Positions 1 through 7,802 of a stretch of 64,000 nucleotides of DNA are shown here, one piece after another. Numbering within the stretch: the first letter of the stretch is position 1; each line of letters opens with the position of its first letter. The stretch is from assembly GCF_039525805.1 (NCBI RefSeq), contig NZ_BAAAHZ010000012.1. One strand, given 5' to 3'. The notes under the pieces are model-generated. The model searched no databases, was not told where the DNA came from, and saw only the letters and a list, made by a program, of their open reading frames with translations. Origin of the DNA: Dietzia natronolimnaea (GTDB lineage: Bacteria; Actinomycetota; Actinomycetes; Mycobacteriales; Mycobacteriaceae). Made by a program: the position numbers and the translations under genes.

Positions 1-380
1 GCGGCCCGGGCCCGACCCTTCTGGAGACCGTCCGCGACCCTGGCCGAGTCGACCGAGTGCACGCGATCCGCCCACCCGGCCACCGCGGCGGCCTTCTTGG
101 ACTGGATGTGGCCGATCATGTTCCAGCGCACCGCCGCCGCCAGATCCGGCTCGGTACCCGACAGATCGGCCACCTTCGCGGCCGCCTCCCGGACACGGTT
201 CTCGCCGAGGTCCCGGACCCCCAGGCGGGCGAGCCGCACGACGTCCCCCACGGGGTGGAACTTGGTGACGACGACGAGGTCGACGCCGTCGTGCCGTCCC
301 GCCGCCGCCAGCGCCGCGTCCAGCCGCTCCCTGGTCTCGGTGAGCCGTGCGGCCAACTCCTCTGATCGGGGATCAGACAC
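1..380 (-). CDS. yggS: YggS/PROSC-family PLP-binding protein (partial, 3' end outside window)
   Basis: This is the N-terminal part of a pyridoxal-phosphate homeostasis protein of the alanine racemase-like barrel fold. It binds PLP but has no established catalytic reaction. The visible protein reads from a GTG start (VSDPRSEEL) through the PLP-lysine segment VVTKFHP, then GENRV and the NMIGHIQSKK motif, all diagnostic of the family. An in-frame TTG lies further upstream, so the start is not certain. The gene follows pgeF with about 75 bp between them, the same order as Rv2149c-Rv2148c beside ftsZ in mycobacteria. The C-terminal half is cut off by the window edge. Confidence 0.9.
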   Translation of the reverse strand, partial: MSDPRSEELAARLTETRERLDAALAAAGRHDGVDLVVVTKFHPVGDVVRLARLGVRDLGENRVREAAAKVADLSGTEPDLAAAVRWNMIGHIQSKKAAAVAGWADRVHSVDSARVADGLQKGRARA

Positions 381-455
381 GGCGGGTGGGCTCCGGGCGG
401 GGACATCGCTGCATGTCCTCAACCTATCGGAGCGGCCCGGCCGGTCGCCAGCAGG

Positions 456-1178
456 TCAGAGCTGCCGCAGGATCACGCTGGCCTGGCGTCCGGTGCGTCC
501 CTGCCTGCGGTAGGAGAAGAGGGAGTCGTCGGCGATGGTGCACCGCGGGTCGGTGTCCACGCGGACCACGCCGAGTCCGGCGAGCTGTCGGGCCAGGCCC
601 GCGCGCAGGTCCACCCCGGCCGTCCCGTCGACGGTCCGGGTGCCGCTGCCCGGCAGGGCCGCCTCCACCTCGTCCGCGAGGTCGTCGGGCAGCTCGTAGT
701 GTCGTCCCGCCGCCGCCGGACCGAGCAGGACGGAGATCCTCTCGGGGCGGGCTCCCAACGACGTCATGGCCCCGATCAGCGAGGGGACGATCCCGCCGAC
801 GGCACCCTTCCGGCCGGCGTGGGCCGCGCCGATGACCCCGGCCTCCTCGTCCGCGGCGAGGACGGGCACGCAATCGGCACTCAACACGGCCAGGGCCAGG
901 CCGGGCCGGTCCGTCACCAGTCCGTCGGTCGCCGGGACGGCCCCGCCGGTGGGGCGGGTGACCCGGGCGATCCGGGTGCCGTGCACCTGGTCCATCCACA
1001 CCACGTCCGACGCCGCCACTCCCAGCCTGCGCGCGAGCCGGGCCCGGTTGGCCGCCACCGCGGCCGGGGCGTCGCCGACGTGGTCACCGAGGTTGAACGA
1101 GTCGAAGTCCCCGGTGGAGACGCCTCCGCGGCGGGTGGTGATGATCCGGCGGACGCGCCCGGGGCCGTGGGTGGCCAC
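456..1178 (-). CDS. pgeF: Peptidoglycan editing factor / YfiH-LACC1 family purine nucleoside phosphorylase-like protein
   Basis: The 240-residue protein has the usual length of the YfiH/PgeF (polyphenol oxidase, LACC1) family. Metal-site motifs are visible: SADCVPVL near the middle, GAAHAGRKGAVGG after it, and a C-terminal DPRCTIADDSLFSYRRQGRTGRQAS-type segment (key residues Cys, Ser, Tyr, Arg-Arg). Family members act on purine nucleosides and in E. coli prevent mis-incorporation of amino acids into muropeptides. The gene starts 5 bp after the ftsZ stop, so it is very likely co-transcribed with ftsZ. Substrate cannot be inferred from sequence alone. Confidence 0.93.
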   Translation of the reverse strand: MATHGPGRVRRIITTRRGGVSTGDFDSFNLGDHVGDAPAAVAANRARLARRLGVAASDVVWMDQVHGTRIARVTRPTGGAVPATDGLVTDRPGLALAVLSADCVPVLAADEEAGVIGAAHAGRKGAVGGIVPSLIGAMTSLGARPERISVLLGPAAAGRHYELPDDLADEVEAALPGSGTRTVDGTAGVDLRAGLARQLAGLGVVRVDTDPRCTIADDSLFSYRRQGRTGRQASVILRQL

Positions 1179-1183
1179 GCCGG

Positions 1184-2365
1184 TCAGTGCCGCATGAAGG
1201 GGGGGACGTCGATGTCGTCGTCCTCGTCCCGGCGGCGCGATCCCTGGGTACCGGCGCCGGCCTGAGCCGACTCACGGCGCTCCTCGCGACGCCCGCCGTC
1301 GAGAGGGGTCGATCCGAGCCCGGAGGCACCGCCGGTGTCGCCGGAGGCGCCGGGGACCTCGTCGTCGTCGAGGTGGTGGCGGCCGCGCCGCGACTGACCC
1401 GCACCGGAGGACTGCCGGGAGCCGCCCTCGAACCCGGCGGCGATGACGGTCACCCGCACCTCGTCGCCGAGCGAGTCGTCGACGACGGTGCCGAAGATGA
1501 TGTTGGCGTCGGGGTGCGCCTCCTCCTGGACGAGGGTCGCGGCCTCGTTGATCTCGAACAGGCCCAGGTCGCTGCCGCCGGCGATCGACATGAGTACGCC
1601 CTTGGCGCCCTCCATCGTGGTCTCCAGGAGCGGCGAGTTGATGGCGGCCTCCGCGGCCTTGTACGCCCGACCCTCGCCCCGCGAGGAGCCGATCCCCATG
1701 AGCGCGCTGCCGGCCCCGGACATGACGCCCTTGACGTCGGCGAAGTCGACGTTGATCACGCCGGGGGTGGTGATGAGGTCGGTGATCCCCTGGACGCCGT
1801 TGAGGAGGACCTCGTCGGCGGTCTTGAAGGCCTCCATCATGGACACGCCGGCGTCCCCGAGCTGGAGCAGGCGGTCGTTGGGGATCACGATCAGGGTGTC
1901 GCAGGCCTCGCGCAGGCCCTCGATCCCCGCCTCGGCCTGTCCCCCGCGACGCTTGCCCTCGAAGGAGAACGGGCGGGTCACGACGCCGACGGTGAGCGCG
2001 CCGAGCTTACGCGCGATGGCCGCGACGACCGGCGCGCCACCGGTGCCGGTACCGCCGCCCTCCCCGGCCGTGACGAAGACCATGTCCGCGCCCTTGAGGA
2101 CCTCCTCGATCTCGTCCTTGTGGTCCTCCGCCGCCTTGCGCCCGACCTCCGGGTCGGCGCCGGCACCGAGGCCGCGGGTGAGTTCGCGACCGACGTCGAG
2201 CTTGACGTCGGCGTCGGACATGAGCAGAGCCTGCGCATCGGTGTTCACCGCGATGAACTCGACGCCCTTGAGGCCCTCGTCGATCATCCTGTTCACGGCG
2301 TTGACACCGCCGCCCCCGATTCCGACGACCTTGATGACTGCGAGGTAGTTGTGCGGTGAGCTCAT
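1184..2365 (-). CDS. ftsZ: Cell division GTPase FtsZ
   Basis: FtsZ polymerises under GTP into the Z-ring at mid-cell. The N-terminal nucleotide site starts KVVGIGGGGVNAVNRM, and the tubulin signature GEGGGTGTGGAPVV lies near residue 105. The T7 loop (NVDFADVKGVM) and a variable charged linker follow. The C-terminal tail ends DDIDVPPFMRH, the peptide that binds SepF/FtsA-type anchors. An upstream ATG at 2407 would add 14 residues. I chose 2365 because AAAGGAAGG lies just before it and family proteins begin here (MSSPHNYLAVIKVVG). The gene lies 183 bp after ftsQ, leaving room for its own promoter. Confidence 0.98.
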   Translation of the reverse strand: MSSPHNYLAVIKVVGIGGGGVNAVNRMIDEGLKGVEFIAVNTDAQALLMSDADVKLDVGRELTRGLGAGADPEVGRKAAEDHKDEIEEVLKGADMVFVTAGEGGGTGTGGAPVVAAIARKLGALTVGVVTRPFSFEGKRRGGQAEAGIEGLREACDTLIVIPNDRLLQLGDAGVSMMEAFKTADEVLLNGVQGITDLITTPGVINVDFADVKGVMSGAGSALMGIGSSRGEGRAYKAAEAAINSPLLETTMEGAKGVLMSIAGGSDLGLFEINEAATLVQEEAHPDANIIFGTVVDDSLGDEVRVTVIAAGFEGGSRQSSGAGQSRRGRHHLDDDEVPGASGDTGGASGLGSTPLDGGRREERRESAQAGAGTQGSRRRDEDDDIDVPPFMRH

Positions 2366-2440
2366 CGAGGCCCGGCCTTCCTTTGGGGGTGTCGTGCTCG
2401 GTTGCATGCTGTCTCGACGAAAGACTCTCGCCTAACTCTC

Positions 2441-2457
2441 ACCCTCTACTTGAGGGT
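2441..2457. promoter_or_regulatory. Inverted repeat upstream of ftsZ
   Basis: ACCCTC-TACTT-GAGGGT is a 6-bp inverted repeat with a 5-nt spacer, 76 bp upstream of the chosen ftsZ start in the ftsQ-ftsZ gap. It is flanked by short T/A-rich runs (gggttaaagttgc) in otherwise very GC-rich DNA. The symmetry suggests a dimeric regulator site or a promoter-proximal element. No factor can be assigned. Confidence 0.45.
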
Positions 2458-2548
2458 TAAAGTTGCTGGTCAGAGGCGGTTTCCGCCGTCGGATCACACG
2501 GTAGGGGCACCGGCCCCGCACGTCCACGAGGCTCGCGGGCGTGTCGGT

Positions 2549-3391
2549 CTACCGTGAGGCCGGCAACGCCGGATTGGAGACGTTCCAGACCTGCCCGGGT
2601 TGCTCGAGGACCATCTGCAGGGCGACCGCCTTCTCGTGGTCGCGACCCGCGGCCCCCCACTCCACGGTGCGCCCGTCGACGAGGGTGAGGACGATCGACG
2701 CCGGACTCTCCACCTCGACGGACGCGATCTCCTGCCCCGCGGTCCCCCGGACCTCGGCGAAGACCGTCGACAGGTCCCGGACGATCCCGGGCAGGTCGGA
2801 GCGTGCGCCGTCCCCCACGGTGAGCTCGGGGGTTCCGGGAGGCGGGTCCCCCTGCCCGAAGTCGATGCCCTGCCCGTCCACCAGGTGCCGGGCGCCGTCG
2901 ACCTCGACCACGACCAGGGCGGTGCGCTCGATCAGCTCGATCCGCAGGTTCGACGGGTAGTCCCGCGTGACCGTGACCTGGTCCACCCTCGGGATCCCCG
3001 CCACGCGGCGCGCCACCGCGTGGGTGTCCACCTGGAGCAGCGGGGTCCCGGGGGACACCGCCGCGCGCTCGGTCACCGCCTCCACGGGAATGGTCCGGGT
3101 CCCGACGACCCGGACCTCCCGGACGGAGAACACCGGCAGGAAGTACAGCGCGATGTATCCCACCAGGAGGACGACCATCGCCACACCGAGCCCCACATAG
3201 ATGCGGTTGGTGCGGCGACGTCGCCTGCGCAGCGTGGCCCGCACCGCGGGGTCGGAGTGACGCACCCGCTCGTCCGAGCTACGGACGGCCGCCGCGGCGA
3301 GTCTCCGGTCCGGGTCGTCCGAGGCCGCCTGGTCCAGCGGGTCCGTCGGATCCGCCGGGTCCGTCGGGTGGTCGCGTGGCTCGTCGGTCAC
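2549..3391 (-). CDS. ftsQ: Cell division protein FtsQ (DivIB-type)
   Basis: This is a bitopic divisome protein linking the Z-ring to septal peptidoglycan synthesis through FtsB/FtsL-type partners. A long acidic, Pro/Asp-rich cytoplasmic tail (residues 1-65) precedes one transmembrane helix (VAMVVLLVGYIALYFLPV). A POTRA domain follows immediately (SVREVRVVGTRTIPVEAV), then the beta domain with DYPSNLRIELIER. The start is GTG, 30 bp after the murC stop, with AAGGGGG about 8 nt upstream. At 280 residues it is normal for actinobacterial FtsQ. Confidence 0.95.
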   Translation of the reverse strand: MTDEPRDHPTDPADPTDPLDQAASDDPDRRLAAAAVRSSDERVRHSDPAVRATLRRRRRRTNRIYVGLGVAMVVLLVGYIALYFLPVFSVREVRVVGTRTIPVEAVTERAAVSPGTPLLQVDTHAVARRVAGIPRVDQVTVTRDYPSNLRIELIERTALVVVEVDGARHLVDGQGIDFGQGDPPPGTPELTVGDGARSDLPGIVRDLSTVFAEVRGTAGQEIASVEVESPASIVLTLVDGRTVEWGAAGRDHEKAVALQMVLEQPGQVWNVSNPALPASR

Positions 3392-3421
3392 CGCTGAGCC
3401 CCCTTCACGGCGTGGGCCTCG

Positions 3422-4930
3422 TCATGACCCCGTCCCGCTCCCCGCGGGCCCGGCGACGATCCTCGGGCCGAGCGTGGTGATGTCTCCGGCCCCGAGCGTG
3501 AAGACCACGTCGTCCGGCCGGATGATCCCGAGCACCGTGGACAGGGCGGTGTCGAGGTCGGGGACGTGGTGGGCCGGCGAGCTCACGTGGCGGGCGACGA
3601 GGCCGCCGTCGACGCCCTCCTCGGGTTGCTCGCGCGCGCCGTACACGTCGAGCACCACCACCTCGTCGGCCAGGGACAACGCCCGCCCGAACTCCTCGGC
3701 GAAGATGCGGGTGCGGGAGTACAGGTGGGGCTGGAAGACCGCGATCAGGCGGCCACCGTCCGAGGCGACGATCTCCCGCCCGGCGCTCAGGACCGCCCTG
3801 ACCTCGGTCGGATGGTGCGCGTAGTCGTCGAACACCCGCACCGGTCCACCCTGGACGGCGACCGTGCCCTTGGGTTCGAACCGACGCCCCACTCCCCCGA
3901 ATCCGGACAGACCGGACAGGACGTCGTCGACGTCGATCCCGGCGTCCCCGGCGACCTCCCGGGCGGCCAGGAGAGCGGCGAGCGCGTTGAGCGCCATGTG
4001 TCGGCCCGGGGTCCCCACGTGGAGTTCGCCACGAGACCGCCCGTCCAGCGTGAGCGCGGCCCGGGTCCCGCCCGAGTCGACCTCGATCCCCGCGAGTTCA
4101 CCCACCACCGGCAGGTCGGTCGCGGGGCCGGCCGTGGTGCGGTACCCCACCACCCGCACCCCCACGGACGCCGCCCGGCGCGCGCGCTCGGCCGCTCCCG
4201 CGTCGTCCAGGCAGACCACCAGGACGCCGGTGTCCGGGATCCGGGCGAGGAAGGTGTCGAAGACCTCGAAGTACGCCTCGGCGGTGCCGAAGTGGTCGAG
4301 ATGGTCGGGCTCGGCGTTGGTCAGGATCACCACGTCGGGCTCGTAGTGCACCAGTGAGCCGTCGGACTCGTCGGCCTCGGCCACGAACACCGGGTCGGCC
4401 CCGCCGTGGGCGTTGGTGCCGAACTGCAGGACGGTGCCCCCCACCGCGAAGGACGGGTCCGCACCGGCGGCGTGCATGCCGGCGATCAGCATCGACGTCG
4501 TGGAGGTCTTCCCGTGCGTGCCGCACACCATGATCGAGCGACCGGCACGGGCGAGGTGACCCAGGACCCGGGAGCGGGTGACCACGGGTATCCCGGCGGC
4601 CCGGGCCGCGACCAGCTCGGGGTTGTCCGCGGGGATCGCGGCCTTGGAGACCACCACGATCTGCGGCGGGGCGTCGAGCGCGTCCAGCGCCGATGCGTCG
4701 TGGCCGACCCGGACCACCGCGCCGCGCGCCTCCAGCGCCCGGAGGTCCGCCGAATCCCTGGCGTCGCTTCCCGAGACCGCCACACCGTGGTCGAGCAGGA
4801 TCCGCGCGACGGCGGACATGCCCGCGCCCCCGATGCCGATCATGTGGACCCGGGTCAGGGTGGCGGGAACGGACCCCGCCGTGACGTCGTCCCCGGTGGG
4901 TCGGGCTTGCGGTGTGGTGCTCTCGGTCAA
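3422..4930 (-). CDS. murC: UDP-N-acetylmuramate--L-alanine ligase
   Basis: MurC is the first Mur ligase. It adds L-alanine to UDP-MurNAc with ATP in the cytoplasm. The N-terminal Rossmann segment reads HMIGIGGAGMSAVARILL, followed by the P-loop GTHGKTSTTS, the acidic AEADESDGS segment and the central DDYAHHPTEVRAVL motif of MurC. A longer open frame extends upstream, but a TTG whose bases overlap the murG stop (TTGA, 4927-4930) gives 502 residues, the family length, and the translational coupling typical of this cluster. The non-ATG start is the only oddity. Confidence 0.95.
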   Translation of the reverse strand: MTESTTPQARPTGDDVTAGSVPATLTRVHMIGIGGAGMSAVARILLDHGVAVSGSDARDSADLRALEARGAVVRVGHDASALDALDAPPQIVVVSKAAIPADNPELVAARAAGIPVVTRSRVLGHLARAGRSIMVCGTHGKTSTTSMLIAGMHAAGADPSFAVGGTVLQFGTNAHGGADPVFVAEADESDGSLVHYEPDVVILTNAEPDHLDHFGTAEAYFEVFDTFLARIPDTGVLVVCLDDAGAAERARRAASVGVRVVGYRTTAGPATDLPVVGELAGIEVDSGGTRAALTLDGRSRGELHVGTPGRHMALNALAALLAAREVAGDAGIDVDDVLSGLSGFGGVGRRFEPKGTVAVQGGPVRVFDDYAHHPTEVRAVLSAGREIVASDGGRLIAVFQPHLYSRTRIFAEEFGRALSLADEVVVLDVYGAREQPEEGVDGGLVARHVSSPAHHVPDLDTALSTVLGIIRPDDVVFTLGAGDITTLGPRIVAGPAGSGTGS

Positions 4931-6045
4931 CGCCGGGCCTTCCCGGCGGCGTCGAGCGCGATGCGCGCCACGACCTCCGCCGCATCTCGTGAGCCACCGC
5001 TGACGGCGGCCGCGGACATGGTGTCCAGACGCTCCCGGTCCAGTGCGAGTGGCAGGACGGTGGACCGCAGGTGGTCCGGGGTGAGCGCGGCGTCCTCGAC
5101 GAGCAACGCCGCCCCACCCGCGACCAGGTCGCGGGCGTTGAGGGCCTGCTCCCCGTTGCCGTGTGGGAGCGGGACGAACACGGCGGGGAGCCCCACCGCG
5201 GACACCTCGGCCACCGTGATCGCACCGGACCGGCACAGGATCAGGTCGGCGGCCGCGTACGCCAGGTCCATCCGGTCCAGATACGGCACCGTCACGTAGG
5301 CGGGGCCGTCCCCGACCACGGTCGGTGCGTCACCGAGGTTCTTGGGTCCCACTGCGTGGAGCACCCCGACCCCGGAGTCGGAGAACTCCTGTGCCACCGC
5401 GGCCATCGAGGCGTTGAGGGACCGCGCCCCCTGGGATCCGCCCACGACCAGCACGGTCGGCGCGTCGGGGTCCAGACCGAAGGCCGCCCGGGCCTCCGCT
5501 CGGAGGGCCCGCCGGTCGAGACCGGCCACCGCCCGCCTCACCGGATTGCCCACCACCCGGGCGTCGAGCCCGGAACCGCTCACCGCGGCGAGGGTGGCGA
5601 CCGCGAACCGGGCGCCGAGCTTGTTGGCGATCCCCGCGCGGGCGTTGGCCTCGTGGACCACGATCGGGACGCGCCCCCTGGTGAGCGCTGCCGCCAGGTA
5701 CACGGGGACACACGCGTACCCGCCGAAGCCCACCACGACGTCGGCCTCCGTCCGGCGCAGCACGTCGCGGGCGCCCCGCACCGCGCGGACCAACCGGGTG
5801 GGCAGGCGGAACAGGTCCCCGCCCACACTGCGGGGCAGCGGCACGGGGTCGACCAGCTCGAGCGGGACCCCGCGGCGCGGGACCAGCTCCGTCTCGAGCC
5901 CCCTGGGGGTGCCGACTGCGGTGACGCGGGCGGCGGGGTCGAGCCCGGCCACCGCCTCACCGACGGCCAGGGCGGGCTCGATGTGACCCGCGGTGCCACC
6001 CCCCACGACGAGGACCGAGGGACCGTCACGGCGCGGCGCGGTCAT
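4927..6045 (-). CDS. murG: Undecaprenyldiphospho-muramoylpentapeptide beta-N-acetylglucosaminyltransferase
   Basis: MurG transfers GlcNAc from UDP-GlcNAc to lipid I, giving lipid II, at the inner face of the membrane. The GT-B glycosyltransferase has the N-terminal GGGTAGHIEPALAVG loop, the middle GGSQGARSLN loop and the C-terminal ICRSGAITVAEVSAVGLPAVFVPLPH donor-binding segment, then QALNARDL. At 372 residues it is full length. It overlaps ftsW upstream by ATGA and murC downstream by TTGA, placing the flippase/polymerase, MurG and MurC in one coupled block. Confidence 0.97.
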   Translation of the reverse strand: MTAPRRDGPSVLVVGGGTAGHIEPALAVGEAVAGLDPAARVTAVGTPRGLETELVPRRGVPLELVDPVPLPRSVGGDLFRLPTRLVRAVRGARDVLRRTEADVVVGFGGYACVPVYLAAALTRGRVPIVVHEANARAGIANKLGARFAVATLAAVSGSGLDARVVGNPVRRAVAGLDRRALRAEARAAFGLDPDAPTVLVVGGSQGARSLNASMAAVAQEFSDSGVGVLHAVGPKNLGDAPTVVGDGPAYVTVPYLDRMDLAYAAADLILCRSGAITVAEVSAVGLPAVFVPLPHGNGEQALNARDLVAGGAALLVEDAALTPDHLRSTVLPLALDRERLDTMSAAAVSGGSRDAAEVVARIALDAAGKARR

Positions 6046-7799
6046 CGCTCCCGCCCCCGGTGGATCGGGCTGGGGCCGCCGGCGCCCGGGGACTGCCGCG
6101 ATCCGGGCTCGGGGGCGGGGCGTCGGGGCTGACGACGGTCGGCCTCACGACCGCGGACGCCACGGGCGTTGCGACCGGTCATGGCGGTGGCACCGCGGCG
6201 ACGGTCACGGGCGGTGTCGGCCGGGATCGGCATCGACTCGTACGCCGGGCCGGTGGGTGCCCCGCGCGCCGGACGCGGGGCCGGGGCGGGCTGGGCGGCC
6301 CTGCGGGCGGCCGCGGACCTGTCCCGGGCCGGTGTGTCGGACGGCCGTGCACCGGACGATCGCGCTCCGGACGATCGCGCGGCGGTCGATCCCGCGGCCG
6401 CCGCCCGGGGGGTGGACGACCGGGGTGCCGACTGCCGGGTGACGGGCTCGCCGTAGCGCCGGGCACCGGCGCTCGAGCGGCCGGGTGCGTCCGAGGCCGG
6501 GACCGGGCGCTCTGGGGTGTACGGGCGCGGGTCCGGGAGGGTGAACCAGCGACGCCGGCGTCGCTCCGGGGAGCTGAGGATCGCCGAGATCGCCTCGGGC
6601 TCGTGGCGGGCGCAGTTGGCGAGGAGACCGAGGGAGGCCAGGGTCACGACCGCCGAGGTGCCACCGTTGGAGATGAGGGGCAGCTGGAGGCCGGTGACCG
6701 GGAGCAGACCCACCACGTACCCGATGTTGATGAACGCCTGCAGCACGATCGTCGTGGTGATCGTGCCGGCCAGCAGGCGACGGAACGGGTCCGCCGACCG
6801 CAGCGCGACGCGCATGCCGGCCCACCCCAGCGCCAGGTACAGCGTGACGACCACGGCGGCGCCGAACCAGCCGAGCTCCTCCCCGATGATGGCGAAGATG
6901 AAGTCGTTGGTCGCCTCCGGGAGGTAGAACCACTTGGCGCTGGACTGCCCCAGGCCCACCCCGAACAGGCCGCCCTCGGCGAGCGAGAGCATCCCCTGAT
7001 ACGACTGGTAGGCCGAACCCTGGGGGTTCGAGAAGTCACCGACGAAGGTGTTGAAGAAGGTCCGGACGCGCTCGAAGCGGTAGGCGAACGTCACGGCGAG
7101 GACGCCGAACACGACGGTGCCGAACGCGATCACCCACACGAAGTGCCGGGTGGGGTACCCGGAGAACCACAGCACGCACAGGAATGCGATGGTCACCGCC
7201 GTGGCCATGCCGAGGTCGGGGGCGACGACGACGAGGGCGGCGACCACCCCGTACCCCACGATGGCCGGGAAGAGCAGGTCGAGCCAGTACCCGGTGCGGA
7301 TGCGCTTGGCCACCACCGACGACGCCCAGATGATGAACGCGAACTTGGCGATCTCGGCGGGCTGGATCGCGAAGAAGCCGAGGTCGATCCACCCGCGGGA
7401 GCCGTTGATCTCCATGCCCACACCGGGGATCAGCACGGCGATGAGCAGACCGATGGACACCAGGAGCATCGGCAGCGCGGCAGCCCGCAGCAGCTCGAAC
7501 CGCATGCGCAGGGCCACCACGAACCCCACCCAGCCGATCGTGACGAACACGGCCTGGCGCAGGAAGATGTCGAACGGCGTGCCGCCACCGGAGAAGGCGA
7601 GGACGTTGGAGCTCGACAACACCATCCCCAGGCCGATCACGGTGAGCAGGGCGGTGACCACCATGACCACGTGGTACGAGGTCAGCGGCGCACGGTTGAT
7701 CGCGGCTAGTGGCGCGGCGATGCGCCCCAACAGATCGGGCCGGGTCGCGGCGCCGGCCTCGTCGGCGTCGTCCCGGCGAGCGGGTTCGTGAAGTGCCAT
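6042..7799 (-). CDS. ftsW: SEDS-family septal peptidoglycan glycosyltransferase FtsW with long C-terminal tail
   Basis: FtsW polymerises lipid II glycan strands at the septum together with the transpeptidase FtsI/PbpB. About ten hydrophobic segments are visible over residues 40-405. SEDS motifs include IWASSVVAKRIRTGYW, the loop GDFSNPQGSAYQSYQGMLSLAEGG and the C-terminal PLISNGGTSAVVTLASLGLL. Residues from about 415 to 585 form an Arg/Ala/Pro/Ser-rich cytoplasmic tail with internal ARSSGARSSGARPS repeats, making the protein longer than the roughly 400-residue core. The start lies 3 nt from the murD stop with GGGAGG 6 nt upstream. Confidence 0.96.
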   Translation of the reverse strand: MALHEPARRDDADEAGAATRPDLLGRIAAPLAAINRAPLTSYHVVMVVTALLTVIGLGMVLSSSNVLAFSGGGTPFDIFLRQAVFVTIGWVGFVVALRMRFELLRAAALPMLLVSIGLLIAVLIPGVGMEINGSRGWIDLGFFAIQPAEIAKFAFIIWASSVVAKRIRTGYWLDLLFPAIVGYGVVAALVVVAPDLGMATAVTIAFLCVLWFSGYPTRHFVWVIAFGTVVFGVLAVTFAYRFERVRTFFNTFVGDFSNPQGSAYQSYQGMLSLAEGGLFGVGLGQSSAKWFYLPEATNDFIFAIIGEELGWFGAAVVVTLYLALGWAGMRVALRSADPFRRLLAGTITTTIVLQAFINIGYVVGLLPVTGLQLPLISNGGTSAVVTLASLGLLANCARHEPEAISAILSSPERRRRRWFTLPDPRPYTPERPVPASDAPGRSSAGARRYGEPVTRQSAPRSSTPRAAAAGSTAARSSGARSSGARPSDTPARDRSAAARRAAQPAPAPRPARGAPTGPAYESMPIPADTARDRRRGATAMTGRNARGVRGREADRRQPRRPAPEPGSRQSPGAGGPSPIHRGRER

Positions 7800-7802
7800 G
7801 CC

